A DNA stretch of 64,000 nt from Mesorhizobium sp. (GCA_004020875.1 SAPZ01000013.1:114325-178324), one strand, 5' to 3'; positions 53,652 to 63,079 are shown, numbered from the stretch's first letter. Program-made: numbers and translations. The notes: generated by a model from the sequence alone, not told the origin.

Positions 53652-56005
53652 CGGGCAAGATGCCTGTTCTGCTGGTTCCATAGCTGTCGGTAAGTCATGC
53701 AGCGGGACAGAAGTTCGCCATGTTTCCCGTGATCGACGATACGGCCGCGATCGAGCACGACAATGGCGTCCGCTGCGACGAGCGAGGACAGACGGTGCGA
53801 AACCATGACGACGGTTCGCCCCTCGGCAATGCGGGCAAGGTTTGCCTGGACGATCGCCTCGCTCTCGGGATCAAGCGCGGAAGTCGCCTCGTCCAGGATG
53901 AGGATGCGCGGTTGGCGCAGCAAGGCACGGGCGATCGACAGGCGCTGCTGCTGGCCGCCCGACAGGTTGGTGCCGCCCTCCTCGAGCAAGGTGTCGTAGC
54001 CCTGCGGCAGAAGCTTGATGAATTCGTCGGCGCCCGCCATCGTCGCGGCGTGGACGATCTCCTCCAGGGTCGCATCTGGCCTGGTCGCTCCGATGTTCTC
54101 GCGGACGGTGCCGCGGAACAGAAAGCACTGCTGCATCACGACGCCGACATTGCTGCGCAGATGCGGGAGGTCGAGCTCGCGAATTTCATGACCATCTATC
54201 CGCACCGAGCCGTGCTGGATCGGGTACATGCCGCGCATCAGCCGCGTCAATGTCGACTTGCCCGAGCCGCTGCGCCCAACGATGCCGAAAACCGAACCGG
54301 CTGGAATGGTCAGCGACACGTCGTTCAGGGCCGGCGGAGCGCTTTCGCTGTAGCGGAAGCTCACATGCTCGAACTCGACAGTGCCCGCGATCGGCGGGCG
54401 CAGGCCGCGCACATTCGGTGGCCGTTCCGGACTGCGGTTCATGATGTTGCCGAGCATTCTCACCGAGAGGCCGGCCTCCTGGTAGCCTTGCACCAGACCC
54501 ACGATCTGTGAGAGCGGCGTGGTGACCCGACCCGACAGCATGTTGAACGCGATCAGCGCGCCCACCGTCATCTGGTTGTCGAAGACCAGCAGGGCGCCGA
54601 AGCCGACGACCGCAACCGTCAGCAGCTTTTCGAGAAACCCGATCACCGCCTGCGCCGAGGTCGAAATCCGCCCGACCTCGAACCGCGACTCAGCGGCCTG
54701 GGCGCAGAGCGCGTCCCAGTCGCGCTGGCGCAAGGGCTCGGTCGCCAACCCTTTGACCGTTTCCATGCCGTGGATGGTCTCGACGAGATAGGCCTGACGC
54801 TGCCCTTCGGCCTCGTAAAGAACGCGCAACTTGCGGCGGTAGAGCGGGATCAGCCCGCCGATCACACAAGCGGTGAGGGCGGAAAAGCCGAGCACCATTA
54901 TGGCGAGGCGGCCGCTGTAGAGGAACAGCAGCGGCACGATGACCAGCAGCGAGGTGGCGTCGAGCAACGTCAGGAAGAGGCGGCCGGTCAGAAACTCCCG
55001 GATCTTCTCGACCTGCTGCATGTGCTTGGTGATGACGCCGGCCGAGGCGCGCTCGAAGAAATCGATCGGCAAGGACAGCAGGCGGGCGAAGGTCCGGATC
55101 GAGGTGCGCACATCGATTCGCGCCGAGGCGTAGACCAGCAGAATGCGCCTGAGATAGTTGAAAATCGCGTCGAACAAAACCGCGGCGCTGACTCCGATGG
55201 CGAGCACAGCGAGCGTGGTGTAGGCTTGGTGCACGAGCACCTTGTCGACCGTGATCTGGATGAAGATCGGCAGAGCAAGCGCCAGCACCTGCAGCGCGAC
55301 CGCGGCCACCGCTATGTCGCGGAACATCGCGCCGTTGCGGATGACCTCCGGGAGGAACCAGGTAAAGCCGAAGGGCCGGCTCTCATCCCCCAGCGCGAAG
55401 GTGCGGCGCAGCAACAGGAGCTCGCCGGCCCATTTTCTGCAGAACGTCGCCTCATCGAGGGGCAATACGTCGAGGCAGTCAGCAAGGGGGTCGAGGACGC
55501 CGACCTTGTTCTCGTTGAAGCCAAGTAGGATGACGCTGTTGCCGTTTGTCAGCCGCGCGATCACCGGATAGGCGTCGCCGAGGCGTTGCAGGTCCTTCCA
55601 GCCGACCTTCAATTTGCGGCTGCGCATGCCGCTGCTGCGGGCGATCTTCGGCAGTAGCCGGGTAATGTCGTCATCGGGCCTCAGCGCAAAGTCGTGCTTG
55701 ATGCGCTCAGGGGAAAGATCGATGCCGTAGTGCCGCCCGATGGCGACAAGGCACTGCAGTGCTGTTTCGACTGGAGATCCTTCCACGGTGCCGCGCAGAT
55801 AACTCGCAGTGTCACCCATGAGCGCCAAGGGACGCGTTCGGGTCATCCAGGTCAGGACGAGCCATACCAACACGGTACACAGCAGGAACTGAGCCGGGGG
55901 GGGCGGCCTTTGGAGCCACTCGGCGACCGGCCCGTGCCCGGCGGCGACGAGCGTGGCGAGCGCATCGGACAACCAGCGATTCAGTTCGCCATAGAGATCG
56001 TTCAT
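53648..56005 (-). CDS. Type I secretion ABC exporter with degenerate C39-like domain
   Basis: 785 residues from the ATG at 56005. An N-terminal extension with a hydrophobic segment precedes a C39-like domain at about residues 75-210. Where bacteriocin exporters have the catalytic Cys (DCGLACL), this protein reads ETALQCL, so it is a non-cleaving docking domain as in HlyB. Six membrane helices follow, then the ATPase with Walker A GRSGSGKST, signature LSGGQQQRLSIARAL and Walker B ILILDEATSALDPES. It probably exports the RTX-like protein encoded two genes upstream. Confidence 0.92.
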   Translation of the reverse strand: MNDLYGELNRWLSDALATLVAAGHGPVAEWLQRPPPPAQFLLCTVLVWLVLTWMTRTRPLALMGDTASYLRGTVEGSPVETALQCLVAIGRHYGIDLSPERIKHDFALRPDDDITRLLPKIARSSGMRSRKLKVGWKDLQRLGDAYPVIARLTNGNSVILLGFNENKVGVLDPLADCLDVLPLDEATFCRKWAGELLLLRRTFALGDESRPFGFTWFLPEVIRNGAMFRDIAVAAVALQVLALALPIFIQITVDKVLVHQAYTTLAVLAIGVSAAVLFDAIFNYLRRILLVYASARIDVRTSIRTFARLLSLPIDFFERASAGVITKHMQQVEKIREFLTGRLFLTLLDATSLLVIVPLLFLYSGRLAIMVLGFSALTACVIGGLIPLYRRKLRVLYEAEGQRQAYLVETIHGMETVKGLATEPLRQRDWDALCAQAAESRFEVGRISTSAQAVIGFLEKLLTVAVVGFGALLVFDNQMTVGALIAFNMLSGRVTTPLSQIVGLVQGYQEAGLSVRMLGNIMNRSPERPPNVRGLRPPIAGTVEFEHVSFRYSESAPPALNDVSLTIPAGSVFGIVGRSGSGKSTLTRLMRGMYPIQHGSVRIDGHEIRELDLPHLRSNVGVVMQQCFLFRGTVRENIGATRPDATLEEIVHAATMAGADEFIKLLPQGYDTLLEEGGTNLSGGQQQRLSIARALLRQPRILILDEATSALDPESEAIVQANLARIAEGRTVVMVSHRLSSLVAADAIVVLDRGRIVDHGKHGELLSRCMTYRQLWNQQNRHLAR

Positions 56006-56132
56006 GGCTCTCGCTCCGCGGCGTGCTGGCTGGTCGGCGCGTGAACGGGCGCCGTGGCGCAAACAGGGCTCCCGCCGCGCCATGTAGGACGGGGAGGGGC
56101 TCTGTGCGACATGAGGCACTGACGCATTTCGG

Positions 56133-56528
56133 CTATTGCTCGTCGCTGAAGTTCGGCGATTTCGGCCGCCGCCGCGCCGTTGCCGCGGGCGTTGCCGCTG
56201 CAGGCAATGCCGGCTGCGGCATCAGCCGCACCACGGTCGCCCCAGCTTCTACCGTTTCCTCCCCGGCCGGCGGGGGAGACGTGGGCTCGGAGCCCGGCTC
56301 GGCTCCCGGCGACGGCTGCTGCGACCGCATCATGCCCGCCTTCTCGAGCTGTTCGCGCATGCCGTTCTGCGTCTGCAGCATTTGAGAGAAGGCCTGCAGG
56401 CTGGTGATCAGCCGCTGCGTCACGCGCGGCTCGGAGCCCGACAGGGACACCAGCTCGATGCGGATCATGCCGTGCTTGAGCGAGATCTCGCCAAACGCGT
56501 CGACAAAGGTTTCAGGTACTGTGTCCAT
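56133..56528 (-). CDS. Small unknown protein of the type I secretion locus
   Basis: 131 residues from the ATG at 56528. A structured-looking N-terminal half (TVPETFVDAFGEISLKHGMI, RIELVSLSGSEPRVTQRLI, SLQAFSQMLQTQNGM) is followed by a Pro/Ala/Glu-rich tail. No signal peptide and no named family. It lies between the secreted substrate and the exporter in the same direction, so it may be a chaperone or regulator of secretion; this is inference from position only. Confidence 0.65.
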   Translation of the reverse strand: MDTVPETFVDAFGEISLKHGMIRIELVSLSGSEPRVTQRLITSLQAFSQMLQTQNGMREQLEKAGMMRSQQPSPGAEPGSEPTSPPPAGEETVEAGATVVRLMPQPALPAAATPAATARRRPKSPNFSDEQ

Positions 56529-56593
56529 TGCCCAAGCCCCTGTTTTTACAAGAAAGGCGGCCGGGCGAGTGCCCGGCCGCGGATGGTGCACCG

Positions 56594-59500
56594 TCAGGCG
56601 AGAGTGATCGAGAACGGGTCCTGCTTGGTGTCGTTATCCCCGTCGGTGAGAGTCGCCGTCAGGTTCATGGCGAGCTGTTGCGGCAAGAACGCCTGCCGGA
56701 TGCTGAACTGGATTACCGGGACCTTGATCGTGCCGTTGGCCATCGTCAGCTGGACAGCGTCGATCTGAGGCCCGCCCAGGACGTCCGAGATTTCGAACGA
56801 CTTGCCGCCGTTGGCGACCCCCGACGTGACAGGGCTAAGATCGCCCGCCTGGACCTTCTTATATGCACTGACTGTTCCGTCGCTATAATAGACGCGGTAT
56901 TCGAGGTCCTCCGTGGTCGGGTCGTAACCACCCACCGAGTTGTCGATGAACACTTTAACCTTGTCCACCAGCTGCGAGGGATTGACGACGAAGCTTTCGT
57001 CGGTCGATTGGATCCCGGCCCCCGAACCGTCCAGGTTGTTGTTGTTGATGCCGATACCCGAGGTCGACACGTTCATCTGTGTCGAGCCGTTGATTAGGGT
57101 CGGGATCTGATTGGTCGGCTTGAGCAAAGCATCGATCTGCGCCTTGGTCAGGTCGGGTTGCCCGACTTCCACCAAGTCGAAGATGTCGTTGTTGGCGCCA
57201 GTCGTCGGACCTGGATCGGCGGTTGCCACGGCGCCGAAGAACACTACGCTCTGTCCGGCCGCGGGTCCGCTCGAGAAGGTCAGTGTCTGCACTGGGTCGG
57301 GGCCTCCCGGCGCCAGTGAACCCTGCGACGTGTCGAAAGTAATGATCGTCGAGGGTTGGCTCGTCACGTCGATCTTGTAGGTGTTGTCCGTCGGATTGAA
57401 TGTCAGCTTGAACGACACGGCGTCCGAGGTGCCGTCATTGTTGAAATCGGCATTGATCGTCCCGTTGAAGACGTAGTTGCCGTTCGCGTCGGTTGTCGTA
57501 TCGGTCCCAAGCAAACTGTTGACGGTCACGGTAGGATGGGAGTCGATCGTGTAGTCGTTCAGTGTTACCGCCAGTGACTTGAAACCGTCGGCGCCGGGAG
57601 CTTCGCTCCAGGTTCCGTTCCCACCTCCCGTGTAGGTCCCGCTCCCGATGTCATTGACCGCAATCGTCGGGCCGACATCGGTGAACTGGAGCTGCGGCGT
57701 GAGATCGAGCGGGGTTGAAGCGGAGTCGCCATCGCCGTCGGTTGCCGTCGCCGTCAGCACCACCAGATTGCTGCCGGTGAGCCCGATCCCCTCGCCGGTG
57801 TCCGGATTGCTCCCGGTCGCCTGCACCACGGCACGGCTCTGGGTCAGCGTCACCTGGCCGGTGCCGTCGACGCTGACCGTGAACACGGTGGTAGTGCCGT
57901 TGTTGATGGTCCCGACGATCTGGCTGCCGACCTTCGACAATTGCACATGCTGGCCGGTCAAGGTGTCGATCAGCCCGGAGTCGCCACCGGGGGTCGATAG
58001 CGCGTAGGTCGTCGGGTTCGAGGCCGCCGGTCCGTCGGCCTTGTAGTCAACGGTGAACTGGCCGCCAAAGGCCCCGCTGCTGGGTGTGCCCAGTGTCGCC
58101 TCGCTGACCGTCAGCGTCGGCTCGTTCGTCGTGCTCGCCGAGATCGTCGGGCCGCCGTCCTCGAACAGCAGGTTGCCGCCGACGGCGGTTTGCTCGGTCC
58201 CGCTTGTCGTGCTCGAGATGTTGAATGTGAAATTGCCGGCGTCGAAGCTGACATTGGATCCGCTCGGCTGGGCGTTGCCGACCACGAAGCGGTCCATGTG
58301 GTCGCTTTGATTGACCTGAAAATCGACGGTGTAATTCTTCTTCAGGCCCGAGATGATGAAAGATTTCCCGTCCGGAGCAGCGGTAACGGTTATACCGTTC
58401 GCAGCCAAGTCGAGCGGATTGCCGCTCTTGGTCAGGTTGTCCCATACCTTGATCGAGCTTTGGATGATCTGGACCAGCGTCTGGTCGTTGCCGGTCAACC
58501 CGCCGCTGCCAATGCTGGCCGACGAGACAAGAGCAGCGCCCTGAAGATTGCTTAGTTCGTTGAAGGCCCAAATATGCACGGCAACCGTGGTCTTCGAGCT
58601 GCCAGGATTCACCTGAGTGATCGAGAAGCTCCCCTCCGTCACCGCATCAACATGCGAGGTGTAGCTGAGCTTCGACAGATCGTGCACGTCCGGATTCGTC
58701 AAAGGGAAGTCGGGGTAGTTTACGTGGTTGACGACGTCGACGCGCACCGCCTCCCCGGAATTGAGCGCCTGCGAGTTGTTGCCGAGGCCTTGTGTGCTGA
58801 CGGTCACCTTCGAGCCCGACGCCAAGCCAGTGATGATCATATCGGGATCGTTGGCGTCCGTCCCTGCATTCTTGGTCTGCTCGATGGCTGCCCATTCGTC
58901 AGAGCCAGAGGGCACGTGGCTGAAATCGCCGAAATTGGCGGTCGTTGTCGAGGTGAAGATGGCCTTGACATCCACGAGGCCCGAAAGGCTACTCGTGTCG
59001 GCGTCATCGATGCCGCTGGTATTGGGCTGCTTCAGCGCCTCGTACTGGATGGTCCAGACGTTGCCACCCGTCACGTTGGTCCCGTTGGTGGTATCGTCCA
59101 TCACGATCGCGAAGGCGACGGTGCCCGTGGAACTGGCGGTCCAGGTTAGGCCACCGTCTGACGAGGTGCCCTCACGCCCATACACGATGTTGTTGCTGGC
59201 ATCGGCGTAGAGGAAGATTTGCGCGCCGTTATGGGTGGCGAAAATCTGGGTCGCCGTGCCGTCGGCGATTTTATTCCCGTTGGAGTCCGAGAACTGCAGG
59301 TCCGTTATGGTGTTCGTGTTGAGCTGGATGAAATCGCTGCTGGTGCTGCCGATCGTCCGCACGGCCGCTTGTGGAAATGTCGCGCTCGTATCGCCCGCAG
59401 TTTCGCCGTTGGCAGGCAGAAGGGTGAGCGCGTCGAGCTCGGCCTTGAGCCCCGAGCTCATGTTAGCAAGCAGGGTCTGCCACGCAACTTCGTTGTCGGG

Positions 59501-59602
59501 TCCCGCCGTCACGCCCGTATCATTGTCGGTGGCGCTGGTCTGAACGCTTGCTGATTCATCGATGATCAGATTGCCGTTGATGGTAAAGGTCGTCGTCGCC
59601 AT
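56594..59602 (-). CDS. Large RTX/VCBS-like secreted protein, probable type I secretion substrate
   Basis: 1002 residues with GGGAGG before the ATG. It is acidic, Gly/Asn/Asp/Thr-rich and almost without Cys, with no N-terminal signal. Two DUF5801-like (RTX-associated) stretches are visible, LLFEDGGPTISASTTNEPTL and TATDGDGDSASTPLDL with TDVGPTIAVND. The C-terminus ends LTDGDNDTKQDPFSITLA, a plausible type I secretion signal. Calcium-binding GGxGxDxxx nonapeptides are not obvious. Likely an adhesin or surface/matrix protein exported by the adjacent HlyB/HlyD pair. Confidence 0.8.
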   Translation of the reverse strand: MATTTFTINGNLIIDESASVQTSATDNDTGVTAGPDNEVAWQTLLANMSSGLKAELDALTLLPANGETAGDTSATFPQAAVRTIGSTSSDFIQLNTNTITDLQFSDSNGNKIADGTATQIFATHNGAQIFLYADASNNIVYGREGTSSDGGLTWTASSTGTVAFAIVMDDTTNGTNVTGGNVWTIQYEALKQPNTSGIDDADTSSLSGLVDVKAIFTSTTTANFGDFSHVPSGSDEWAAIEQTKNAGTDANDPDMIITGLASGSKVTVSTQGLGNNSQALNSGEAVRVDVVNHVNYPDFPLTNPDVHDLSKLSYTSHVDAVTEGSFSITQVNPGSSKTTVAVHIWAFNELSNLQGAALVSSASIGSGGLTGNDQTLVQIIQSSIKVWDNLTKSGNPLDLAANGITVTAAPDGKSFIISGLKKNYTVDFQVNQSDHMDRFVVGNAQPSGSNVSFDAGNFTFNISSTTSGTEQTAVGGNLLFEDGGPTISASTTNEPTLTVSEATLGTPSSGAFGGQFTVDYKADGPAASNPTTYALSTPGGDSGLIDTLTGQHVQLSKVGSQIVGTINNGTTTVFTVSVDGTGQVTLTQSRAVVQATGSNPDTGEGIGLTGSNLVVLTATATDGDGDSASTPLDLTPQLQFTDVGPTIAVNDIGSGTYTGGGNGTWSEAPGADGFKSLAVTLNDYTIDSHPTVTVNSLLGTDTTTDANGNYVFNGTINADFNNDGTSDAVSFKLTFNPTDNTYKIDVTSQPSTIITFDTSQGSLAPGGPDPVQTLTFSSGPAAGQSVVFFGAVATADPGPTTGANNDIFDLVEVGQPDLTKAQIDALLKPTNQIPTLINGSTQMNVSTSGIGINNNNLDGSGAGIQSTDESFVVNPSQLVDKVKVFIDNSVGGYDPTTEDLEYRVYYSDGTVSAYKKVQAGDLSPVTSGVANGGKSFEISDVLGGPQIDAVQLTMANGTIKVPVIQFSIRQAFLPQQLAMNLTATLTDGDNDTKQDPFSITLA

Positions 59603-60277
59603 AATATCCTCCCGCTGCCAGCCAGATCGAAGGCCAGCATGCTTAACGTTAAAGGAAACTAGGTGGTGGATTGGCTCAGGGGGTAGAGGGTGTGGGGGGA
59701 GCCGCCGCTACGCCTCCGTCCGTGCCCCGTTAGGCATTGCTGGGCGGATGCGTCCTATGCGCATCGGCAACCCGCCAGTGGCGGGCACCAAGGATCGACA
59801 ATGAGGGCATACTTAACCCCGCCCCTCTTAGCAGGCATGACTGCCTGCACGCCTCCTGCTCATTACACGAGCAAGGAAAAGTTTACGCTTATTTGTGGAA
59901 ATTTCAATTCGGACTATTGCTTTTTAACAAAACGTGTGAGCGGGACTATCGGTCATTCGGTCATAAGGACTTTTGTCCGGTGGTGATTCGAACTGGGGAG
60001 TGATCGATCCGCAATCGGAAGTTCTCAGCCTGGCCTTGGGCGAAGGCAAGATCACTGTCTGAAGATTGGCGCACTTTCGAAAGCAGGGGCAAGGCTCGGT
60101 AACCAAATTGGGAGGAAGCCATGCCTGACCTGGGCTCACCGCTCTTGGAGTCTGGAAGAAGGACAGTCAGCCCGCGGCTTTAGGAGCGCTTTCCGCGCGC
60201 TTGCGCGGGGTCGTCCCTACCGAGAATGATGCGGATATCAAGGCCGCGGTCAACCGCCATGCCGGCGCCAGCGTGTT
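59603..60277. other. Noncoding stretch upstream of the RTX-like gene
   Basis: About 670 bp. It must hold the promoter of the minus-strand RTX-like gene, but I cannot assign it. No conserved frame was found. It ends at the left TA of the IS630 element. Confidence 0.35.
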
Positions 60278-60286
60278 AGAGTCTTT

Positions 60287-60545
60287 CACTTTTTGACGGA
60301 AGCGTATCCGGCGTTTGCGAAGTAGTTGTTGCATTCGGCTGCCTCGATGGTTTCGACGAGGTGGCCGATGTGGCGCCAAGTATCCTCGACGGTGCGTTTC
60401 TGCGCCTGACGCATCCAGTGTTTGATCTTTGCGAAGGCCTGCTCGATCGGGTTGAGGTCTGGTGAGTAGGGCGCAGGTACCAGAGCCTGGCGCCAGCGGC
60501 CTTGATCGCCTGCCTGATGGCCGCCGACTTATGGCTTCCAAGATT
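60287..60545 (-). pseudogene. IS630 transposase orfB, C-terminal part
   Basis: Reads LGSHKSAAIRQAIKAAGARL, then after a one-base loss YSPDLNPIEQAFAKIKHWMR and ending NNYFANAGYASVKK. It contains the last acidic residue of the DDE triad (the Glu in NPIEQ). It is cut from its N-terminal part by the nested element and also frameshifted. Confidence 0.8.
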
Positions 60546-60620
60546 GATGGGGTGGACGCCCCCTCACAGCATCGCTGTGCCAAAGTGGTGTCGTTGATCA
60601 TCACTTGAACGGAGGCGTCC

Positions 60621-61646
60621 ATGTTGGAAGTTAGCACAATCGGGTTGGATCTGGCGAAGAACGTGTTCCAGATGCACGGCGCGGATGGATCGGGAGCCGT
60701 GGCCTTCCGCAAGAAACTGCGTCGTGACCAGGTGCTCAAGTTTCTTGCCGCGCAGCCTGCTTGCACGGTGGCCATGGAGGCCTGCGCCGGCGGTCATTAC
60801 TGGGCGCGGGAGATTGCGAGGCTTGGGCACGATGCCCGGCTAATCGCTCCGGGATATGTGAAGCCTTTCGTGAAGCGGCAGAAGAACGATGCCGCTGACG
60901 CTGAGGCGATCTGCGAAGCAGCTCAGAGGCCTACCATGCGGTTCGTAGCGGCAAAGAGCGAAGAGCAGCAGGCCGCGGCAATGGTGTTCCGCGTCCGCGA
61001 TCTTATGGTTCGTCAGCGGACCCAGACCATCAATGCGATACGGGGCCATCTTGCCGAATTCGGACTCGTGGCTGCACAGGGTCTCTTCCATGCCGCCAAG
61101 CTTGTCGCGGCGATTGAGGACAAAGGTACCGCCATCCCCGAAGCTGCCCGTCCGATCCTGTCTCTGCTCGTTGCACAGCTGCGGGCGCTGGACGAGAGAT
61201 TGGCCGTGCTCGACCGCGAGATCGCCCGGCGTGCCAAGGAGGATGCAGAAGCCAGGCGATTAATGACTATTCCCGGCATAGGGCCGATCACCGCGACGGC
61301 ACTTGCTGCTCTGGCTCCATCGGCGACAACCTTCAAGAGGGGGCGGGACTTCGCGGCCTGGCTCGGCCTCACGCCGCTGCAACGCTCCTCAGGCGGCAAG
61401 CAGAAGCTCGGCGAGACGTCCCGGATGGGTGAACGAACTCTGCGACGGCTGCTGATCATCGGGGCGAGCGCCGCCGTGCGCTGGGCCATGCGGAAGGGAT
61501 CGACGGGGGATCCTTGGCTCTCGCGGATGCTTGAGCGCAAGCCGCCCATGCTGGTGATCGTCGCCCTGGCCAACAAGACGGCGCGCATCGCGTGGGCGTT
61601 GATGGCGAAAGGGGGAACTTATAGGGCCCCGGCGGTAGCGGGATAA
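60621..61646 (+). CDS. IS110-family transposase (DEDD recombinase)
   Basis: 341 residues with GGAGG before the ATG, apparently intact. The N-terminal RuvC-like DEDD domain shows Asp in TIGLDLAKNVFQ, Glu in AMEACAGGHYWA, and Asp residues in KNDAADAEAICEA. The C-terminal Tnp_20 domain has the helix-hairpin-helix IPGIGPITATALAAL and the Ser-containing GLTPLQRSSGGKQKLG. The element may still be mobile. Confidence 0.95.
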   Translation: MLEVSTIGLDLAKNVFQMHGADGSGAVAFRKKLRRDQVLKFLAAQPACTVAMEACAGGHYWAREIARLGHDARLIAPGYVKPFVKRQKNDAADAEAICEAAQRPTMRFVAAKSEEQQAAAMVFRVRDLMVRQRTQTINAIRGHLAEFGLVAAQGLFHAAKLVAAIEDKGTAIPEAARPILSLLVAQLRALDERLAVLDREIARRAKEDAEARRLMTIPGIGPITATALAALAPSATTFKRGRDFAAWLGLTPLQRSSGGKQKLGETSRMGERTLRRLLIIGASAAVRWAMRKGSTGDPWLSRMLERKPPMLVIVALANKTARIAWALMAKGGTYRAPAVAG

Positions 61647-61895
61647 TATCGCTGCTGGGCTTGAAGGTGTGAGAAGGTCCAAAGGAGAGTATGGCGCCAC
61701 GGTCAACGAGACGGGATCGGGAAAACCAGATCATGGATACGCGCCTTGAGCGCGCCAGATTGTTTTGGACCCGCTCCGCGAACTCCCATACAGGCCCGCG
61801 GCATGTGACAGCCGCAACAGAGGCCGGACACATGTCAGCACCGACCACGCTCCGTGCTCTTCGAAAGATTCTCTTGCACCAACGGGGGCGTCCAC
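61647..61895 (+). ncRNA. Candidate guide (seek/bridge) RNA region of the IS1111-like element
   Basis: In IS1111-type elements a guide RNA that binds target and donor DNA is encoded in the noncoding end beyond the transposase gene. This element has its long noncoding end there. Within it AGATTGT (61757-61763) matches the joined target across the insertion point, and CATGGA (61732-61737) is complementary to the right target flank TCCATG. Both matches are short and could be chance; the RNA itself is inferred. Confidence 0.35.
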
Positions 61896-61899
61896 ACAT

Positions 61900-62243
61900 G
61901 TCCATGACGACAATGTCGCCGGGCTTCAGCACGGTGATGAGCTGCTGCTCGACGTATGCGCGGAAGCATTGGCCGTTGATCGGTCCGTCGAAGACGCAAG
62001 GCGCCGCGAGCCGATCGCAGCGCAGCGCGCCGAGGAAGGTCAGTGTGCGCCAGTGGCCATGTGGAGCCAGGCCCCGCAGCCGCTTGCCCTTCGGCCCCCA
62101 ACCGCGCAGCGGAGCCATGTTGGTCTTGATCCAGGTCTCGTCGATGAAGACCAGGCATTGGGGATCGAGGCCGGCCTGCCAGGATCGCCATCGCTGGCGC
62201 CTGCGAGCAATATCGGCGCGCGCCTGCTCAAGGGCGAACAGCG
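61900..62243 (-). pseudogene. IS630 transposase orfB, N-terminal part
   Basis: Reads TLFALEQARADIARRRQRW, LVFIDETWIKTNMAPLRGWG (first DDE Asp) and ends LKPGDIVVMD (second Asp) at the nested element boundary. It continues from orfA through a frame change at eight A residues (62244-62251 on the plus strand as T). Confidence 0.8.
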
Positions 62244-62587
62244 TTTTTTTTGAAGCTCAGCCCCTCTCGGCGCAGGAACTGCCACACCGCATTGTGCGAG
62301 ACCTTGACCCCGCGTGCGGCCAACTCGTCCTTCAGCCGATGCAGCGACAGATCAGAGGTCTTGTTGATCCGCTCCATGATGAAGGCCCGGTGCGGTTCCA
62401 GAACCCGCTTACGGTGGCCACCCATCTTGCCCGGCGCCACCGAGCCGGTTGCCTGATGGCGCTGCAACAACTTCACGGCTGTCGAATTTGCAATACCGAA
62501 CCGTTTGGCGGCCGACCGGCGGCTCTCGCCACTCAAAACCGCCGCAACAACCCGCTCGCGTAAATCATCGGAAAGAGGTCGAACCAT
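62228..62587 (-). CDS. IS630 transposase orfA (helix-turn-helix part)
   Basis: 119 residues from the ATG at 62587 (MVRPLSDDLRERVVAAVLSG). It carries the Tc1/IS630-type helix-turn-helix (SRRSAAKRFGIANSTAVKLLQRH) and a second helix-turn-helix ending RREGLSFKK at the A8 run. In many IS630 elements orfA and orfB are joined by frameshifting at such a run. Confidence 0.82.
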   Translation of the reverse strand: MVRPLSDDLRERVVAAVLSGESRRSAAKRFGIANSTAVKLLQRHQATGSVAPGKMGGHRKRVLEPHRAFIMERINKTSDLSLHRLKDELAARGVKVSHNAVWQFLRREGLSFKKNAVRP

Positions 62588-62830
62588 CAGATGCTGGCCT
62601 CCTATCCAGCCAGCATCTTGAATCACAAATCAGACCAAGCCGGAATCCCTTCCGATTCAATAAAGCTAGGAAACGCTCTAGCGTGTCCAACTTGGATTGT
62701 TTTGTGAGCACGTCGAGACAGTCAGGCCGGGTGCCTCTACGTTGTCATCGACCGTTTCAACGTACGCACCCGCTGTCGACGTGAAGGACATGCAAGGCTG
62801 GCTAGTGGCAAGCCAGACTTTGTAATTGGA

Positions 62831-63079
62831 TTAGTCTGAAATTCCTGGGCTAGCGACCGGCCTGCCAAATTCAATTCTGAACTGCATGATCTGTCTTCCG
62901 TCAAAGTCGCGGACCGTGCAAACCACATCGCGGTACTCAGTGGGGGGCGGCCCGGCCACTAGTTTGCGGACCATTTCGAGAGCCCGTTCTTTGGCCGACT
63001 CAGTGCCCAGTAGGAGGGCTCCGCGTGTGTCGTGATAGACATCTCCGGTGTCGGAAAGATCGAAGAAGAATCTGGGCAT
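62831..63079 (-). CDS. DUF6894 family small protein
   Basis: 82 residues. MPRFFFDLSDTGDVYHDTRG at the N-terminus, AKERALEMVRKLVAG in the middle and a C-terminal strand pattern VCTVRDFDGRQIMQFRI match the DUF6894 type common in Hyphomicrobiales. The function is unknown. It stands alone between the IS and a noncoding stretch. Confidence 0.72.
   Translation of the reverse strand: MPRFFFDLSDTGDVYHDTRGALLLGTESAKERALEMVRKLVAGPPPTEYRDVVCTVRDFDGRQIMQFRIEFGRPVASPGISD

Larger units (their letters stand above)
60546..61899 (+). mobile_element. IS110-family (IS1111-like) insertion sequence inside IS630
   Basis: The boundaries come from the interrupted IS630 gene (CCAAGATT to the left, GTCCATG to the right). 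Near the ends GTGGACGCCCCC (60552-60563) and GGGGGCGTCCAC (61884-61895) form a perfect 12-bp subterminal inverted repeat, a feature of the IS1111 subgroup. The transposase takes the middle; the left noncoding end is short (75 bp) and the right one long (253 bp). Confidence 0.78.
60278..62680 (-). mobile_element. IS630-family element, split by a nested IS110/IS1111-type insertion
   Basis: The transposase reads on the minus strand: orfA at 62228-62587, orfB start at 61900-62243 and orfB end at 60287-60545. The two orfB parts join exactly (GDIVVMD plus LGSHKSAAI) when 60546-61899 is removed. The outer ends are TA-bounded and similar as inverted repeats (TAGAGTCTTTCAC at the left, TAGAGCGTTTCCT on the opposite strand at the right), as expected for IS630, which targets TA. 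Confidence 0.8.

Noticed and set aside
53648-56005. Bacteriocin-processing exporter
   Set aside because: The C39-like domain lacks the catalytic Cys at the expected place, and the neighbour is a large RTX-like protein rather than a small double-glycine peptide.
60167-60775. 202-aa open frame on the minus strand
   Set aside because: It runs through the IS630 end, the IS110 end and part of the IS110 transposase in wrong frames; a chance frame.
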